A stretch of 64,000 nt of DNA, taken from positions 55,094,444-55,158,443 of the forward strand of contig CM060174.1 in assembly GCA_030549775.1 (NCBI GenBank), given 5' to 3'. Below the pieces are notes generated by a model, which was not told the DNA's origin, did no database searches, and saw only the letters and a list, made by a program, of their open reading frames with translations. Positions 1 through 11,644 of this stretch are shown in pieces. The translations under genes and the position numbers were made by a program. Origin of the DNA: Tamarix chinensis (Eukaryota > Streptophyta > Magnoliopsida > Caryophyllales > Tamaricaceae). Every line of letters begins with the position of its first letter. The first letter of the stretch is position 1.

Positions 1-364
1 GCAAAGGCATTACCACTACAAATGTTGTAGAGTAGATCACCTAGGAGTAGATTGTGGAGGCAATAAGGTGACTTTTCATAGATGTGCTATGGTCAAACAC
101 ATAGCCTATGAGTGCTAAATTAGAGGTGTTGGTGTTCAAAGAGATCATACTCAAGCTTTGAGCACCGGATCCTTTTAATAGCCTCAGTGCTAGATTCTGA
201 GGGTTCCTCCATCACTTGCTAGTGTTACCACTCGAGCTAGTTAGCCTAAAGGTCATAAGCCTTATTATTTTCACTAAGGTCAAGGATTAATTAGTGTAGT
301 GGGATTTCCTTCAGGAGTATGCTTGAGTTTGATTAGCTAGGTAGAGGTTGAGCGCCAAGCCAGT

Positions 365-694
365 GTGGTGATTGATATGTCTTATGTCTCTACCTTTCCA
401 GCATGTGTATTTTTTGAATCTGGTGCATCACATTTTTTTTTGTCATCAGCATTCGTAGCTAAAGTTTCTTTATCTCCTTTTAGTAGTTTTTCCACTTCTA
501 TTATGTTTCTTTTGAGATATAGGATTGCATACTCTAGGTTATATAAAGGGGTGGTCATGATAGTTGGGGGAGTAAAGTTTCCCATATATTTCATAGAGCT
601 TAAATTGTATGACTTTGATGTAATTGTCAAAATGGACATGTTAGGGAAGTGCCGAGTGTTGATGGATTGTGCACAAGAACGTGTGGTTCTATGA
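365..694 (+). pseudogene. gypsy aspartic protease fragment
   Basis: An open stretch of 109 codons reads as a retroviral-type protease. The catalytic triplet region is ESGASH, where the family has DSGA[ST]H, so the first Asp is replaced by Glu. It is followed by a glycine-rich flap-like stretch and by FDVIVKMDMLGK, matching the family's FDVILGMDWLGK. The start Met is not a real initiator: the frame was part of a Gag-Pol polyprotein, and a degenerate zinc knuckle lies upstream at 14-115. The loss of the catalytic Asp and the downstream stops mark it as dead. Confidence 0.75.
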
Positions 695-979
695 GGACCA
701 AAGGATATTAGGGTCTCATATCAAAAGTGTGAACCTATCCCCACTATAAAGGTTGTGCCAACAATCATGATAAGTATCTTTTTTCATAAGGGGTATCCAC
801 TCTTCTTGTGCAATGTTTGAGATACTGAGGCATTTGAGACACCATTAGAGAAAAATGTTGTGATTCACGATTATCCTAATGTGTTCCTAGATGAGATTTT
901 AGGAATTCCACCTATTCGCATGGATGTATTTCTAGAGATTGAACCAATATCTAAAGGCCTATACCATATGACATATATT

Positions 980-2310
980 AGATATAAAAGAGCTTAATGC
1001 CTAGTTAGAGCAATTATTAGAAAAGGGTTACATCTAACCAAGTATATCACCATGAGAAGTGCTAGTCCTATTCATGAAGGAAAAGGATAGGGGTTTGAGA
1101 TTGTGCATCAATTATCAAGGATTAATTTGAGTTATAATAAAGAGTCGTTATCCGTTCCTAAGGATCGATGATCTCTTTGACCCACCTAAGAGAGTAAAGG
1201 TGTTTTCTAAAATTGATGTTCGATTAGGTTACCACCATTTGAGGATAGCAATGTAGAACATCCCCAAGACAGTATTTTGGATAAGATATGACCATTATGA
1301 GTTCACAATAATGCCTTTTAGACTCACTAATGTGCTAGCAACATTCATTTTTGTCGTGAACAAGATTTTTGACCGCTTGTGGATCAACTCGTTATGGTGT
1401 TCATTGACAACATCTTTATATACTCCAATGATTGAGAATAGTATGAACAACATCTAAGGTAGATCTTAGAATTACTAAGGTTATACTAGCTATATTCCAA
1501 GATTTCAAAATGTGAGTTTTGGCTAGATCAAATAGCTTTTCTTGGGCATGTAGTTTCAAAGGATGGAGTGCTAGTGGATCCTTCTAAGGTTTGACTAGTT
1601 TTTGAGTGGCTAATACCAACTTCTATGAAGGAGGTGCATGATTTTTCTAGGATAGGTTCATTACTACAATATATATCTTGCTTGTCGACTAATTTTGTGG
1701 ATAAGGCTATGTGATTTCAATGGGTCGAGAAGTGTGGTGAAGCTTTCAATGAGTTGAATAAATGTTTGACTAAAGCCCCAGTGCTCATGTTGCCAAGTGG
1801 AGCTGATGGTTTTGAAGTATATAATGAAATTTTGAATTATGGGTTAGGTTGCATGTTGTTAAAACATAGGAAAGTGGTAGGGTATGCTTCCTAAAAAATG
1901 AAGCAACATAAGTAGAACTACCTAACTCACAACTTAGATCTTGTTGCAGTAGTGTTCACCCTTAAAATCGGAAGGCATTACCTCTATGGGGTTCAGTGCA
2001 AGTTCTACACTAAACATAAGAGTCTCTAGTACATCTTCATACATTGGAAGTTGAATTTGAGATAGTTTTGATGGTTGCTATTCGTTAAGGATTATGACCT
2101 CAAATTGACCTACCATGAGAGTAAGGCTAATATGGTAGTAGATGTGCTTAGTTGTAATATGTCTCATTCCTTGAGCACAATTATATTTTCAAATCATCTA
2201 TGTCGAGAGCTCAGGAAGGTGGAGATCAAGCTAATCATCGGTGGTAGTTTGGAGATAAGAGTTAGTGCACTCACCATCACTCCTTTGCTCTTTGGGAAAA
2301 TATGAGCCAA
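980..2310 (+). pseudogene. gypsy reverse transcriptase and RNase H remnant
   Basis: Broken frames read as [17 protein letters not shown] (about 1203-1250), then a YEFTIMPFRLTN-like block and VFIDNIFIYSN around 1400-1430, where the family has FIDDIL[IV]YS. The second catalytic Asp therefore reads Asn. RNase H follows: PVLMLPSGADGFEVYN (about 1780-1830), the GC.L block, the Y.THNLDLVAVVF block and a last segment at 2075-2165 (VKDYDLKLTYHESKANMVVDVLS). Multiple stops and shifts separate the blocks. Confidence 0.8.
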
Positions 2311-2439
2311 TTAATGTGGTGATGTTAAGCTTGAAAGGATCAAGAAGGGTATTAAAGAAAGTAAGGCTAATAGGTTTCAAATCCACAAGGATAGTAGTTT
2401 AGGATGCCTTGGTATGTAGTGTATACCTCAAGGATGTGT

Positions 2440-3700
2440 CGAGATTAAGAGGAAAATCCTAGAGGAAGGACATAATACTCCTTATTCCATCTATCTTGGA
2501 GGGGCAAAGTTGTACAAGAATTTGAAGAAGGTATATTAGTGGGCCAGTATGAAGCAAAAGGTGGCAGAGTTTGTTTCCTGATGTTTAACCTATCAGAAGG
2601 TTAAGATCTAGCACAAGAGGCTAGGAGGGTTGGTATAACCACTAAAAGTTCCAAAAGGAACATATCGGTGGAATTTGTGGTAGGCCTTCTAAGTACACTT
2701 AATGTTTTTTATTCTATCTATACTTTTGTGGATTGCCCAACTAAGTCGATAGTGTTCAAACCAATAAATACGACTTGGAGGATGGAGTAGCTATCTAACA
2801 CTTATAGGAAGTGCGTTTTGTGACTATATGATGTCCCTAGAGATATTATGTTTGATAAAGACTTTAGATTCTTTTCACATTGCTGACAAAAGTTGTAAGC
2901 CGTTTTTGGTACTCAATTTAAGATGAGTACCAATTTTCACCCATCCATAGATGGTCTAATAGAGAGGGTCATTGAGACTATAGAGGACAGTCTTAGTGCA
3001 TGTGTATTGGATTTTAAATGGAGTTAGGAACACCACCTATACTTGATTGACTTCTCTTAAAATAATAGTTATCACACAAGTATCAAGGTGGCACATTTTT
3101 TGGTCTTGTATCGGAGAAAGTTTCATATACCGTTGCGTTAAAATGATAGCAGTGATATGATTATGTTGGGATAAGAGATGATCTAGGAGTTGATGAGGTA
3201 GATCCGACTAGTTCAGGATCAAATGACTATAGCCTAGGACTTACAACAGAGATATATAGATTTGAGGAGATGAACTAATCATTACGAGGTGGATGATACA
3301 CTTATTTTGAGGGTCTCTCTCGCAAAGGGATTCATGAGGTTCTATAGAAAAGGTAAGTTAAGTCAATGGTACATTAGACTATATGATATTGTGGATCATG
3401 TTTAAAGGGTCGCTTATCATTTAGCCCTACCAGTGGAATTTTTTCTTGTACACAATGTCTTCGATATATCCTAGTTGAGGAATTATGTATCATATCATTT
3501 CCATGTCATCTAGTTGGAGTCATTAGAGCTTGATGAATCTCTAAATTACGAAGAATGACCAGTAAGTATCCCAGATACGAAGACCCAAGTGACATGCATA
3601 AAGAGTGTTCTGCTGGTAAAGGTCCTTTGGTCACAACATGGCATCGAGGAGGCCACTTGGGTGGCTAAGGAGGAGATTTGATCAAAATACCTAGAGTTAT
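2440..3700 (+). pseudogene. gypsy integrase and chromodomain-like tail remnant
   Basis: A degraded zinc-binding and core integrase region covers about 2470-3060. At about 3410-3680 the reading YHLALPVEF..VHNVFDIS.LRNYV, then LE.DESLNYEE.PVSI, then VLLVKVLW...IEEATWV matches the integrase C-terminus plus chromodomain typical of Tekay/Del chromoviruses (known family pattern). Stops interrupt it repeatedly. Confidence 0.7.
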
Positions 3701-3886
3701 TCTCTTTTTGTTATCTCTATTAGTGGGGTCCTTATTTTAAGAGATTCCTTTGTTAGATGTACTATGTGAATTGTTATATGTGTATGCGTTGTGCCTAGAT
3801 CTTGGTTAGCAAGCTTTATGGATGTAGCTTCTTTAAAGAGGTAGTGCTTTAATACCCAATAATTTTGTAAGTTTTGTTAAATGGGA

Positions 3887-5177
3887 TGTTGTAGTGTCTA
3901 TTAAATTGGATAATGTCTGATTTTGATTTGAAACTATAATTGAGTTTGAGAAAAAGTTAGATTTGAAAAAACTTTAGAAATGGAATAAAATAAGTTTTCA
4001 GGTAGATTAATCGGCTGGCTATATGAACCAATTTCCTAGTTCCTTTGTGTTTAATTGTATGTCATGAGTTCGATATGATAATATACAATTAACTTTGAAT
4101 AATATACTAATCATTTAAAGTAAAAGATCACTGGGGTCTGGCTGAGGTGTTTATGTGGCTCTATTCCACCGGATAATAATAGCTCGGGTGTGTTTTCCTC
4201 GAGAGGTACTTTAGTTCGTTACACCAAATTAAAAAAAGTGGGGCCCCATACTCAATGTGAATGAAAATAAAATTAAGAGCTAAAGTATAAACGGAAAAAT
4301 ACTAATCATTTAAAGTGAAAGATTAAGTGAGTCAGGACTAAAGTGTTGAGTCCAATCCACAGGATAATAATAGTGGATTGGATGTGTAATCCCCAAGAGG
4401 TACTTCAAACAGTTCCATAGGTTTAATAAATAGTGGCTCAGGAGTACTTTACTCTTAGAGGTGTTGGCGTCATTCCACTAGGTAATAATTATGCCTCGGG
4501 TGTGTTATCCTTGAGATGTGTTTCAGATCGTTCCACCTGTTTAAGAAAAGTAGGGTCCCTAAACTCAACATAATTAAAAGATTGGAATATGGTATATCAA
4601 ATGAAAGACTTGGAATCAGTGGTTATCTGGCATTATTTAAAATTTTGCATGTATGATTTTCTTATGATAATTCTTGTAAACCTACTCGAGTGTACCATTA
4701 CCTTACTTCGTACGTAGCGTACTGATCATCTATTTCATGGGTGTTGCTCAATCCAACAAGTAAACGACCCAGATGTTTATGTACAGGTCAATGAGGACCA
4801 GATGGATCATTTCATAACCTTTGATCCGATATATATGGAGTGATTTATTCGTATCAGGGTTTGGGCATAGAGACATGTTATTTGGATGATATTTTTACCC
4901 GGATACCTTTTTGGACTCTTAGTTCCATGGTATCCTTTTTTGTTATATTTTGATATTGTAATTAGAGTTGATCTCCAAACTCTTATTTGATGTTATTAAA
5001 AATTTTCTCATCTCTTTCTATCATGTTTTAAAATTTCTAATCATTTTGTCTTGTGATTGATGTAAGGATTGTGGGGTAAGCCAGACTTATGCCAATTACA
5101 GTGCTAACACCCAACTATTTGATTATATGCTTCTGTTTAAAATGAAAATTTTTAGTACTAAATTTGGGGATGTTACA
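3887..5177 (+). repeat. 3' LTR of the first gypsy element
   Basis: The segment begins TGTTGTAGTGTC and ends GGGATGTTACA, the TG...CA boundaries and partly inverted ends usual for this clade. It follows the integrase tail directly. Inside, at about 4098-4560, there are diverged tandem repeats: AATCATTTAAAGT recurs at about 4106 and 4296, and TCCAC/TCCACT..ATAATAAT blocks recur near 4165, 4360 and 4470. The 5' partner LTR is outside the window, so the start is inferred. Confidence 0.65.
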
Positions 5178-5440
5178 ATACTAATCAACTAGTATGGAGT
5201 ACCTAATCAAATAGTTATGCATATTGAGATATAATTTAGTAAGATTGCGACCACCCTGATTTTCACCCACTAGTCGACTAGTATGACAACCGATTGATTG
5301 GTTTCGTAAACCAGTCAACTGGTCTCCCAGTCAAGTCTATATTTTGCGACCTTTTAAGTTCTTTTTGATTTTATGCCATAATCCTATAGATAGAAAATTT
5401 ATTTTATGACATAAATCATATTGACCAAGGATCACAAGGG
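5178..5440. other. Gene-free stretch with AACC..TCGACTGGTT-type motif cluster
   Basis: No gene is visible. Between 5260 and 5335 there are several diverged copies of a short palindromic motif (GTCGACTAG, CCGATTGATTGG, CCAGTCAACTGG). The same motif family recurs in many LTRs of this window, so this is probably LTR debris. Confidence 0.4.
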
Positions 5441-5699
5441 ATTGTGTTTATATTAGAATTTAATTTTTGGACTTAAAGCCATGATTTAATCCTTATTTTA
5501 AAAGTTTCTTAATTTGGGAGATATTTAGTTTGATCATAGAATTATCATCCCAAGTTCTCTCCTAAGTGTTGTGAATCCTTCTTCATTTAAAGGATCAATG
5601 AATATGTCCCCCATTGATGTAAAGTATCTACAAATTATATAGACACGTCACACTTTTGGGTTTGAAGGTAACCTTATGTTGTTTCCTTTGTTGACATAC

Positions 5700-6129
5700 A
5701 TCACATAATCTATCTTTTGTAAAGTTCAAATTTGCGAAAGCATGTACTAGTTCTTTTTTTAGCTAGTTTATTTAATAAGTCCATACTACCATGTGTAATG
5801 TGTTTACACCATAATCATGCATCATTATTAATTGCACTTAAACATTCATTTTTTATGTATGGGCATACAAAAAGTATAGATTTATCTACCCTATTTGAAA
5901 TCCTGCAATGTGAATTTGAAAAGTTAACTAGAAATCCTTTATCAAAGAGTTGGCTAATGCATATCAAATTATATTTGAAGCCATTAATCGAATATACATC
6001 ATGTATAAAAGGTTTATAGTTACTAATACTAATGCTACCAACATTGATGATCTTTCCTTTTGAGTTGTCTTTAAATTTTACGCTCCCACCATCATATGGA
6101 GCGTGTGGAAAACATGGTTTGATCACCAA
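5700..6129 (-). pseudogene. copia GAG_PRE/integrase zinc-binding remnant
   Basis: Minus strand: GGSVKFKDNSKGKIINVGSI, then FKYNLICISQLFDKGFLVNF, then WLWCKHITHGSMDLLNKLAKKELV and KDRLCDVCQQRKQHK. This is the protease tail, GAG_PRE and HHCC integrase finger order of Ty1/copia polyproteins. The 104-codon open part is 6129-5815, and the finger continues in another frame. The plus-strand ORF over the same interval is its antisense shadow. Confidence 0.85.
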
Positions 6130-6713
6130 TCATGTGTCTCAAGTATCCTCTATCTACAAACCATTTGTGGCTTTTTGTATTGACCTTGAGGCATATCTGT
6201 AAGTATAAATGTTCTAGTGTAGGTACCCTTTCAATGGGTCCTTATTAGGATAATGTTTAATTTATGCGGGATGGTTCCCTTAGGTTTCTACACCTGCATA
6301 AATTTTAAATTCACTTTGGTATGATTTGAGAACTTTCATGATGAAGAAACATGGTCAAGTTTGCCACACATATTACACAAGGTTATCTCCTTATGGATGG
6401 AAGTATATCTTGAACTTTATGCATACCTACATATCGTAGACGAGTGGCCATTTTTTCCATATATAGTAAAGTCATTTGATGTAGGGAAAGCATTCAATTG
6501 ATGAGCTTTTAAGGTTCTTACAAAGAAATTCTATAGTGTTTGGCATTTAATCACTTTCTTACTTCCATAGGTCAAGCCCTCACAATCCTTATAATATTAT
6601 TAAGCACCTAATAGTCTGTTTAAGCCTTCGTCACCTTTTGTGAATGTATATGTAATTTTTCACAAGTTTTTCACATTTGGTTTATAATTCCATTATTTTA
6701 GCTTGGAATTGAT

Positions 6714-7260
6714 CTATCTTAATCGATTGATCATAGTAAGTGTATTTTTTGTATGTTTTTTAAATTTAGTGATTTTATTTGATAGCTTAGTTTTAATAAG
6801 AAGCATGTGTGATTCAAGAAGGAAATTTTTGTTTAATGAAAGGATGTGTTTGTCATTTATGTGATCAAACAATTTCTTCATATTTTCCTTCTCTTTAGTT
6901 AATTTAGCATTGTCACTTATTGAATCATGTAAAATAGACAATTGGTCATCATAAGAGTATAGCAAATTATAGTATAGCTCATTGACGTCGTCTTCATCAT
7001 CGAAGCTTATGGGTGAGGTAGATGTTGATGATTCCCCTCATAGAGCCATGAAACAAAGGTTGGAAACTTCTTTCTCTTCTTCATAGGTTTCACCTTCATT
7101 TTCGCTAAAGGCAACCATGGTTTTTCTAGTCCCTTGTATTCCATTGTTGTTGCTCCTATTCCCTTTGATCCTTTCGACTTATTTAGCAATTTCTTTTCTA
7201 AACTCATAGCAGTCATTGATGACATGCACGACTTTTTCATAGTTGTGGCATTTGATTTTG
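6714..7260 (-). pseudogene. copia zinc knuckle and post-gag spacer
   Basis: At about 7250-7180 the minus strand reads KCHNYEKVVHVINDCYEF, a CCHC knuckle whose second Cys has become Tyr (C..Y....H....C). A weakly conserved acidic/lysine-rich stretch and an 83-codon open segment (6965-6714) rich in Lys, Leu, Asn and Asp follow, consistent with the long coiled-coil-like region after gag in SIRE-type elements. Confidence 0.6.
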
Positions 7261-7439
7261 TGATTCATGTCGGCTTCTTTAAGCTTCTATCATTTGCTTA
7301 AAGATGATATTTCATTTCTCTTTCCTCTTAATAGGAGGAACCTATTGAATTTAGTGGTTATGAATCCCACTTACTTATCATTCATAAGAGTTTCTTCTTC
7401 TCCTTCATCACCTTCCTTTTCATCCAGATCATCAGTTAC

Positions 7440-8215
7440 ATCTTAATGTCTGGAAGATGTTGAGACTTTCAATACTAGAGACTTCTTCCTCCTTTTGTTT
7501 GACCCATCTTCCAATTTTGATTGATGAACCATAAGGTTACCAAAAGCTCTTCAATCACCATTTTTCTCAAATCTCTAGCCTCTTCAATAGTGGTTCCTTA
7601 GGGCTCCATTATTTTCTAAGACCTTGTAATATCTTTCTTAATTACTCTTCTTCAGTGATTTCTTTCTCCAAGGCCTTGAGATTGTTGAAAATTGAGGCAA
7701 AGTGGTTGCTTATATTATTGATACTTTCACCTTACTTCATGCTAAAGGGTTCATACTCTCTAGTTTGATGGGTGATTCTTTGATTTTTCTATGTCTTTTT
7801 TTAATTGTTTTGTCCCTTTATGGGTGAGGATGAGCTTATCTCATATGCTTTTACCATTATTGCATAATTGAATTCAGTGGTACTCTCTTTCACCAAGCCC
7901 ACATTGTAGAATCATGATGGATTTATCATTAAGAGTTAGCCTTCTCTTTTCTACATCGATAAGAACATCCATTGTCTTTTTCTACAATTTCACCATTGAC
8001 CTCCTTTGTGATCTTGATTGACCCTTCAGTGCATATTTACCACATGTCATTGTCTTATAATTTGATGAAGAAAATAATTTCTTTCCTCCAATAGGCAAAC
8101 TTTTCACCATTGAATAATGGTGGCTTAGTGGTAGAGATGCAATCATTTAGAACAATGGAATCCATTCCACTTGTGTATCTTTTCACCTCAAATTGTTAAA
8201 TCTTTTGAGAGGTTC
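7440..8215 (-). pseudogene. copia gag remnant
   Basis: Minus-strand frames read blocks typical of SIRE-type gag: LNDKSIMILQCGL near 7935, KLILTHKGTKQLK near 7840, REYEPFSMK.GESINNI near 7750 and LRKILQGL near 7640. In intact relatives these form the UBN2/retrotrans_gag domain. Stops and shifts separate the blocks. Confidence 0.7.
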
Positions 8216-8233
8216 CCTTACTTTGATACTAAT

Positions 8234-9390
8234 TGAAAACACTCTAGAGGGGTGAATAGGGTTTTGTGGAATGGAAATGACTAAATAAAAAAAATTTACC
8301 ATGCAATGTAGAGTAGTTTAAAGGTGAATTACTCTTTATGTCCACTACCAAAAGTTTCTCCCTTCTGGATTTTTGAAATAGTAACTTATTTTATTGATGA
8401 TCACCCTTCTCTCAGTTTATAAGCCTTACAATCTCAATGACTTTCTAAGAGATTATTTACAACTTATTTATCTTCTCTATAATGACCACATGAATTTCTC
8501 AAGAATGATAGACAAATACTCACTAACCCTTTTAAGAGATTTTTAAGAGGAGGTTGTGATTACAAATTATTCTCACCAAATACAAGATATGAAAGTGTTG
8601 ATCTCCAGATGAGCTACAATCTAGCTAGATGCAATGTCTAATATTACAATTTGATAGGTTTGGTAAAACTAGTCAATGTTTTAAATAGATAGGAGCTAGG
8701 TTTCTACAAAAATAAAACCTATGGATTGGTTAGTCAAACTAATTAATCAGTTTCTCACCCAGCTGATCAGTTTACCTAAACAAGTAGGTATGTTTAAAAG
8801 ATGACGAATTGGGTTTTAATAAGAGTGAAACATATAGACTAGTTGGTCAAACCAATTGATCAATTTGCCTAAACCAGTTAATGTGTCTAAACAGAGTTGA
8901 ACTAGGTTTCTACAATATTGAAACCATGGAATATTGGTCAAACTAATCGATTGGTTTGGGAAAATCAGTTGATCAGTTTTATTCACCAGTTATTTTGTCT
9001 GAGTTTTAACATAACCAATAGCTTTGTTCAAACTAAACCGAGTGATTAGTCTGAGGATCAATTGACTGATTTTGAGTGGAACCAATCAATCTACTTTGAA
9101 AATAATTTTAAAAGATTCATAAAATTAAATTAAGTGAAATATTTTTCAACAAGGTGTTTTAAACAATTTTGTTTGAAATATGAACTTTGGTCAACTTAAG
9201 TCTTTACAATATACCTAAGACACATAAAAAACTTCTCTTCAAGTCTTGGCTCCTTTTTATATGTTTTGTTTTCTTGGATATACAATCTTAAGAAAACACA
9301 TTAGTTACCATGATCCATTTGTTATCATCAAAACAAGTATAATGACATTGCTTAACCTTTGAGGTTAAAACCTTGCACTTTTTTCCTTTT
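8234..9390 (-). repeat. LTR of the minus-strand SIRE-like copia element
   Basis: The segment begins on the plus strand with TGAAAACACTCTAGAGGGG next to the complement of a degenerate PBS (CTTTGATACTAAT at 8221-8233, versus TGGTATCAGAGC reversed). The far end near 9.39 kb is approximate. Diverged copies of the GATCGACTGGTT-type motif fill about 8690-9090. No partner LTR with clear boundaries was found on the left. Confidence 0.6.
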
Positions 9391-9399
9391 CTCTCTTTT

Positions 9400-10474
9400 C
9401 CTTGTTATCATCAATCTAGGAGATTTCCCTTTTTCTAGGATATTTCCATTTTTCTAGAAAATTTTTTCTTAAAGGTAAGGCAATATTATCTCTAATATGT
9501 ATAAGTGCTTCTAGTGTACAATGTGATTTCATGATAATAGTTTGGTCCATGTTGTTCATATGTTAAGTTGACCTTTGATTCTCAAGCATGTGGCATGATT
9601 CATGTTTCCTTGGTAGTTTGAGCATGTTTTAAGATTTTGGTTTTGTAGCATGATTTTTTTTACTTTGAGCATAAGAGGATATAATACTTAATTTGATAGC
9701 ATGAATCAATGATTTTTGTTGTCTAGTATGATTTTAATATGACCTTTATGAGTTTAGAAGAATTATAGTAGTTCTAGATATTTTTATTTAGTTTCCATTT
9801 ATTTATAGGCTTTTTACATAAGAAGCCATCAAAAGGTGGATGACATTAGACCCCTAATTTGGGTCTCCAATTGATGGGACAACTAGTGTAAAATTATGGC
9901 ATGCTCTTTGTTATGTTATCGATAAACTAATTTAGTTTGTCAATAGATGGTACCACTAGTTCAATCTAATGAGTTTCCCTAAAGGTCGATGGGTACAATT
10001 TTTATGGTTCTATTTTGATTGAGTGATTGATTGACTAAATCATTAGTTAACTCAACTGAGGCTATGCATTTTGGAATATTTTTGCGATTTAAAATAGTTG
10101 ACCAATTAGTGCTTCCAATAAATTGTTTGTCCTATTTTGCTAGAGTTTTGTTAATTGTGGTCTATAGAGATAGTAGTGGTTTTCTATTGAGAATTTATCT
10201 AGGGTTTGATCTTTCATGTTTGATTTTATTTATCACTTGAATTAATAGTAATTGGAGCTAAGGAAAAGAAATAAAATAATGAATATTGTGGTGTGGCTTA
10301 GATGTCTTAGTTTGTGTTTAGTGTTATCATTTGCCTTACATTAGACATTTGTTCATTGATAATCACACACTTGTCATGGTTTGTGTGTTGGTGACACCCC
10401 TGGTTATATTTTCAAATGCTTCTTCATTGTCTTTAAAATGAAAATCTTAAGTCATAAATTTTGGAAGTGTTACA
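9400..10474 (+). repeat. Gypsy LTR tail fragment
   Basis: The last 100 bases (about 10388-10474) align by eye with the end of the LTR at 3887-5177: a shared ACACCC, a CAAATGCTTCTT/TATATGCTTCTG block, TTTAAAATGAAAAT, then TTTTGGAAGTGTTACA against TTTGGGGATGTTACA. No coding region or LTR head was recognised upstream, so this is a truncated LTR. Confidence 0.5.
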
Positions 10475-10536
10475 TCAACACACATTATCCACACACCTTT
10501 AGTCCTTTTTCACTAGAATAAGATTATTAATCCTAT

Positions 10537-10860
10537 AACACCCTCAATTTTACAAATAATAGAATATTTTTTAAGGAGGAAATTACAAAATCTAACAAAA
10601 AATGGGAATAAAACAACCATGTCTAACATAAGTAAGATTCATGAATTCACCCAACATATAACTCGTCATCATATACATCACCAATTTTCCAATAAGGTTG
10701 TTTGCTCTTGGACATTCTATACCCTCTTTTTCAAAAGTGGTTCAGCAAGAATTTAGAAATACTCCATTTGAGAATCTTATAAGGAGTTGAGATATAGAAA
10801 GCCAAAAAATGATAGGCATGTTTAGTGTAACATAACCTTATAATCCCTAGGTACCGTATA
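10537..10860. other. Gene-free stretch; possible LTR head
   Basis: It begins TATAACACCCTCAATTTT, which resembles the TGTAACACCC-type starts of other gypsy LTRs here with one change. Nothing else was recognised. Confidence 0.3.
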
Positions 10861-11310
10861 CCATTATGGTTAGCTTTGCAAAATGGGTTGTCCACACAAG
10901 AGCAATTGGCCATAGTAGGGAGGAGTATTGTTGTGTGGTGTATTCTGTATGGATCTAGCATTGATATGATTGATCATGTTTTTATACAATGACCTATATC
11001 TCCTCATATCTATAGGAGGATTTGTGTTCAAGTGGACCACTGAGTTATAGTGTATAGCTTGGGTCAAGAGGGATCATAGTTTGGTCTCTCAAACTAGATA
11101 GCTAAGAATAAGAAACAAGTGATTAGTATCTTATTTAGTGTGTGCATGGCAACTATATGGAATGAGAGGAACCTTATGATTCTTTAGGGAAAACAACATG
11201 ATGATAGGAGTTTATTGTATTCTATTTTAGCTTGGTTGCAAGAAATATTTCCCACCTCCACTTTCATGAAAATTATAAGTGGTGGATAGATTTGTAAGAT
11301 AGAATTAGTT
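10860..11310 (+). pseudogene. LINE-type zf-RVT (RT-associated zinc-binding) remnant
   Basis: The plus strand reads NGLSTQEQLAIVGRSIVV, then CILYGSSIDMIDHVFIQ, a stop, and PISPHIYRRI (10879-11025). This fits the zf-RVT signature L[ST]T..RL...G......C.LC....E..DHLFF.CP.S...W..I. A further piece around 11140-11170 reads CMATIWNERN, matching the IW.ERN motif that follows this domain in plant LINEs. The Cys before Pro is now a stop (TGA). The rest of the LINE is not visible. A host RNase H-like relative is less likely. Confidence 0.55.
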
Positions 11311-11514
11311 GATTATATTGGTTCTTAATTTTTAAAGTAATGAAGTATCTTACTCATCCAAAATATGCCAAATTAAAATTTTGTAAGAAATACAAATTTG
11401 GTAAATAATGAACATATGATATACAATGTCTTAAAAAAATATACAAATTTTATCCACTTATTAGATTTGAATCTATTTTAATATTTTTATAATTGGTCTT
11501 TAATTATGATCACT

Positions 11515-11612
11515 CTACTAGGTTTATGACCCTAAAATCTCAATGATCTTTCTTGAAAATCGTAGATAATATTCAACTATTCACTAATGTTTCAGGTGTT
11601 GAGTTTTAAGTG

Positions 11613-11644
<32 letters not shown>

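Larger units (their letters stand above)
1..5177 (+). mobile_element. Tekay-like Ty3/gypsy retrotransposon, decayed, 5' truncated by window edge
   Basis: The domain order is that of a chromovirus: degenerate zinc-knuckle remnants (about 14-115), aspartic protease (365-694), RT (about 980-1430), RNase H (about 1780-2165), integrase (about 2440-3060) and a chromodomain-like tail (about 3420-3700), followed by an LTR (3887-5177). Reading frames are broken by many stops and frameshifts, so it is non-functional. The clade assignment to Tekay/Del rests on the protease and the integrase-tail wording and is an inference. The 5' LTR and most of gag lie outside the window. Confidence 0.85.
5440..8233 (-). 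mobile_element. SIRE-like Ty1/copia internal region, decayed
   Basis: Read on the minus strand, the order is PBS (8221-8233), gag (about 8215-7440), zinc knuckle (about 7260-7180), a spacer coiled-coil-like stretch (6965-6714), protease/GAG_PRE (6129-5700) and the beginning of integrase, where it breaks off near 5.5 kb. The opening of the LTR after the PBS resembles the common SIRE/Maximus LTR end. The SIRE assignment is from the gag and GAG_PRE wording. All frames carry stops. Confidence 0.8.

Noticed and set aside
5732..6019. Plus-strand ORF of 95 codons
   Set aside because: It is antisense to the copia GAG_PRE/integrase remnant, which has recognisable family motifs.
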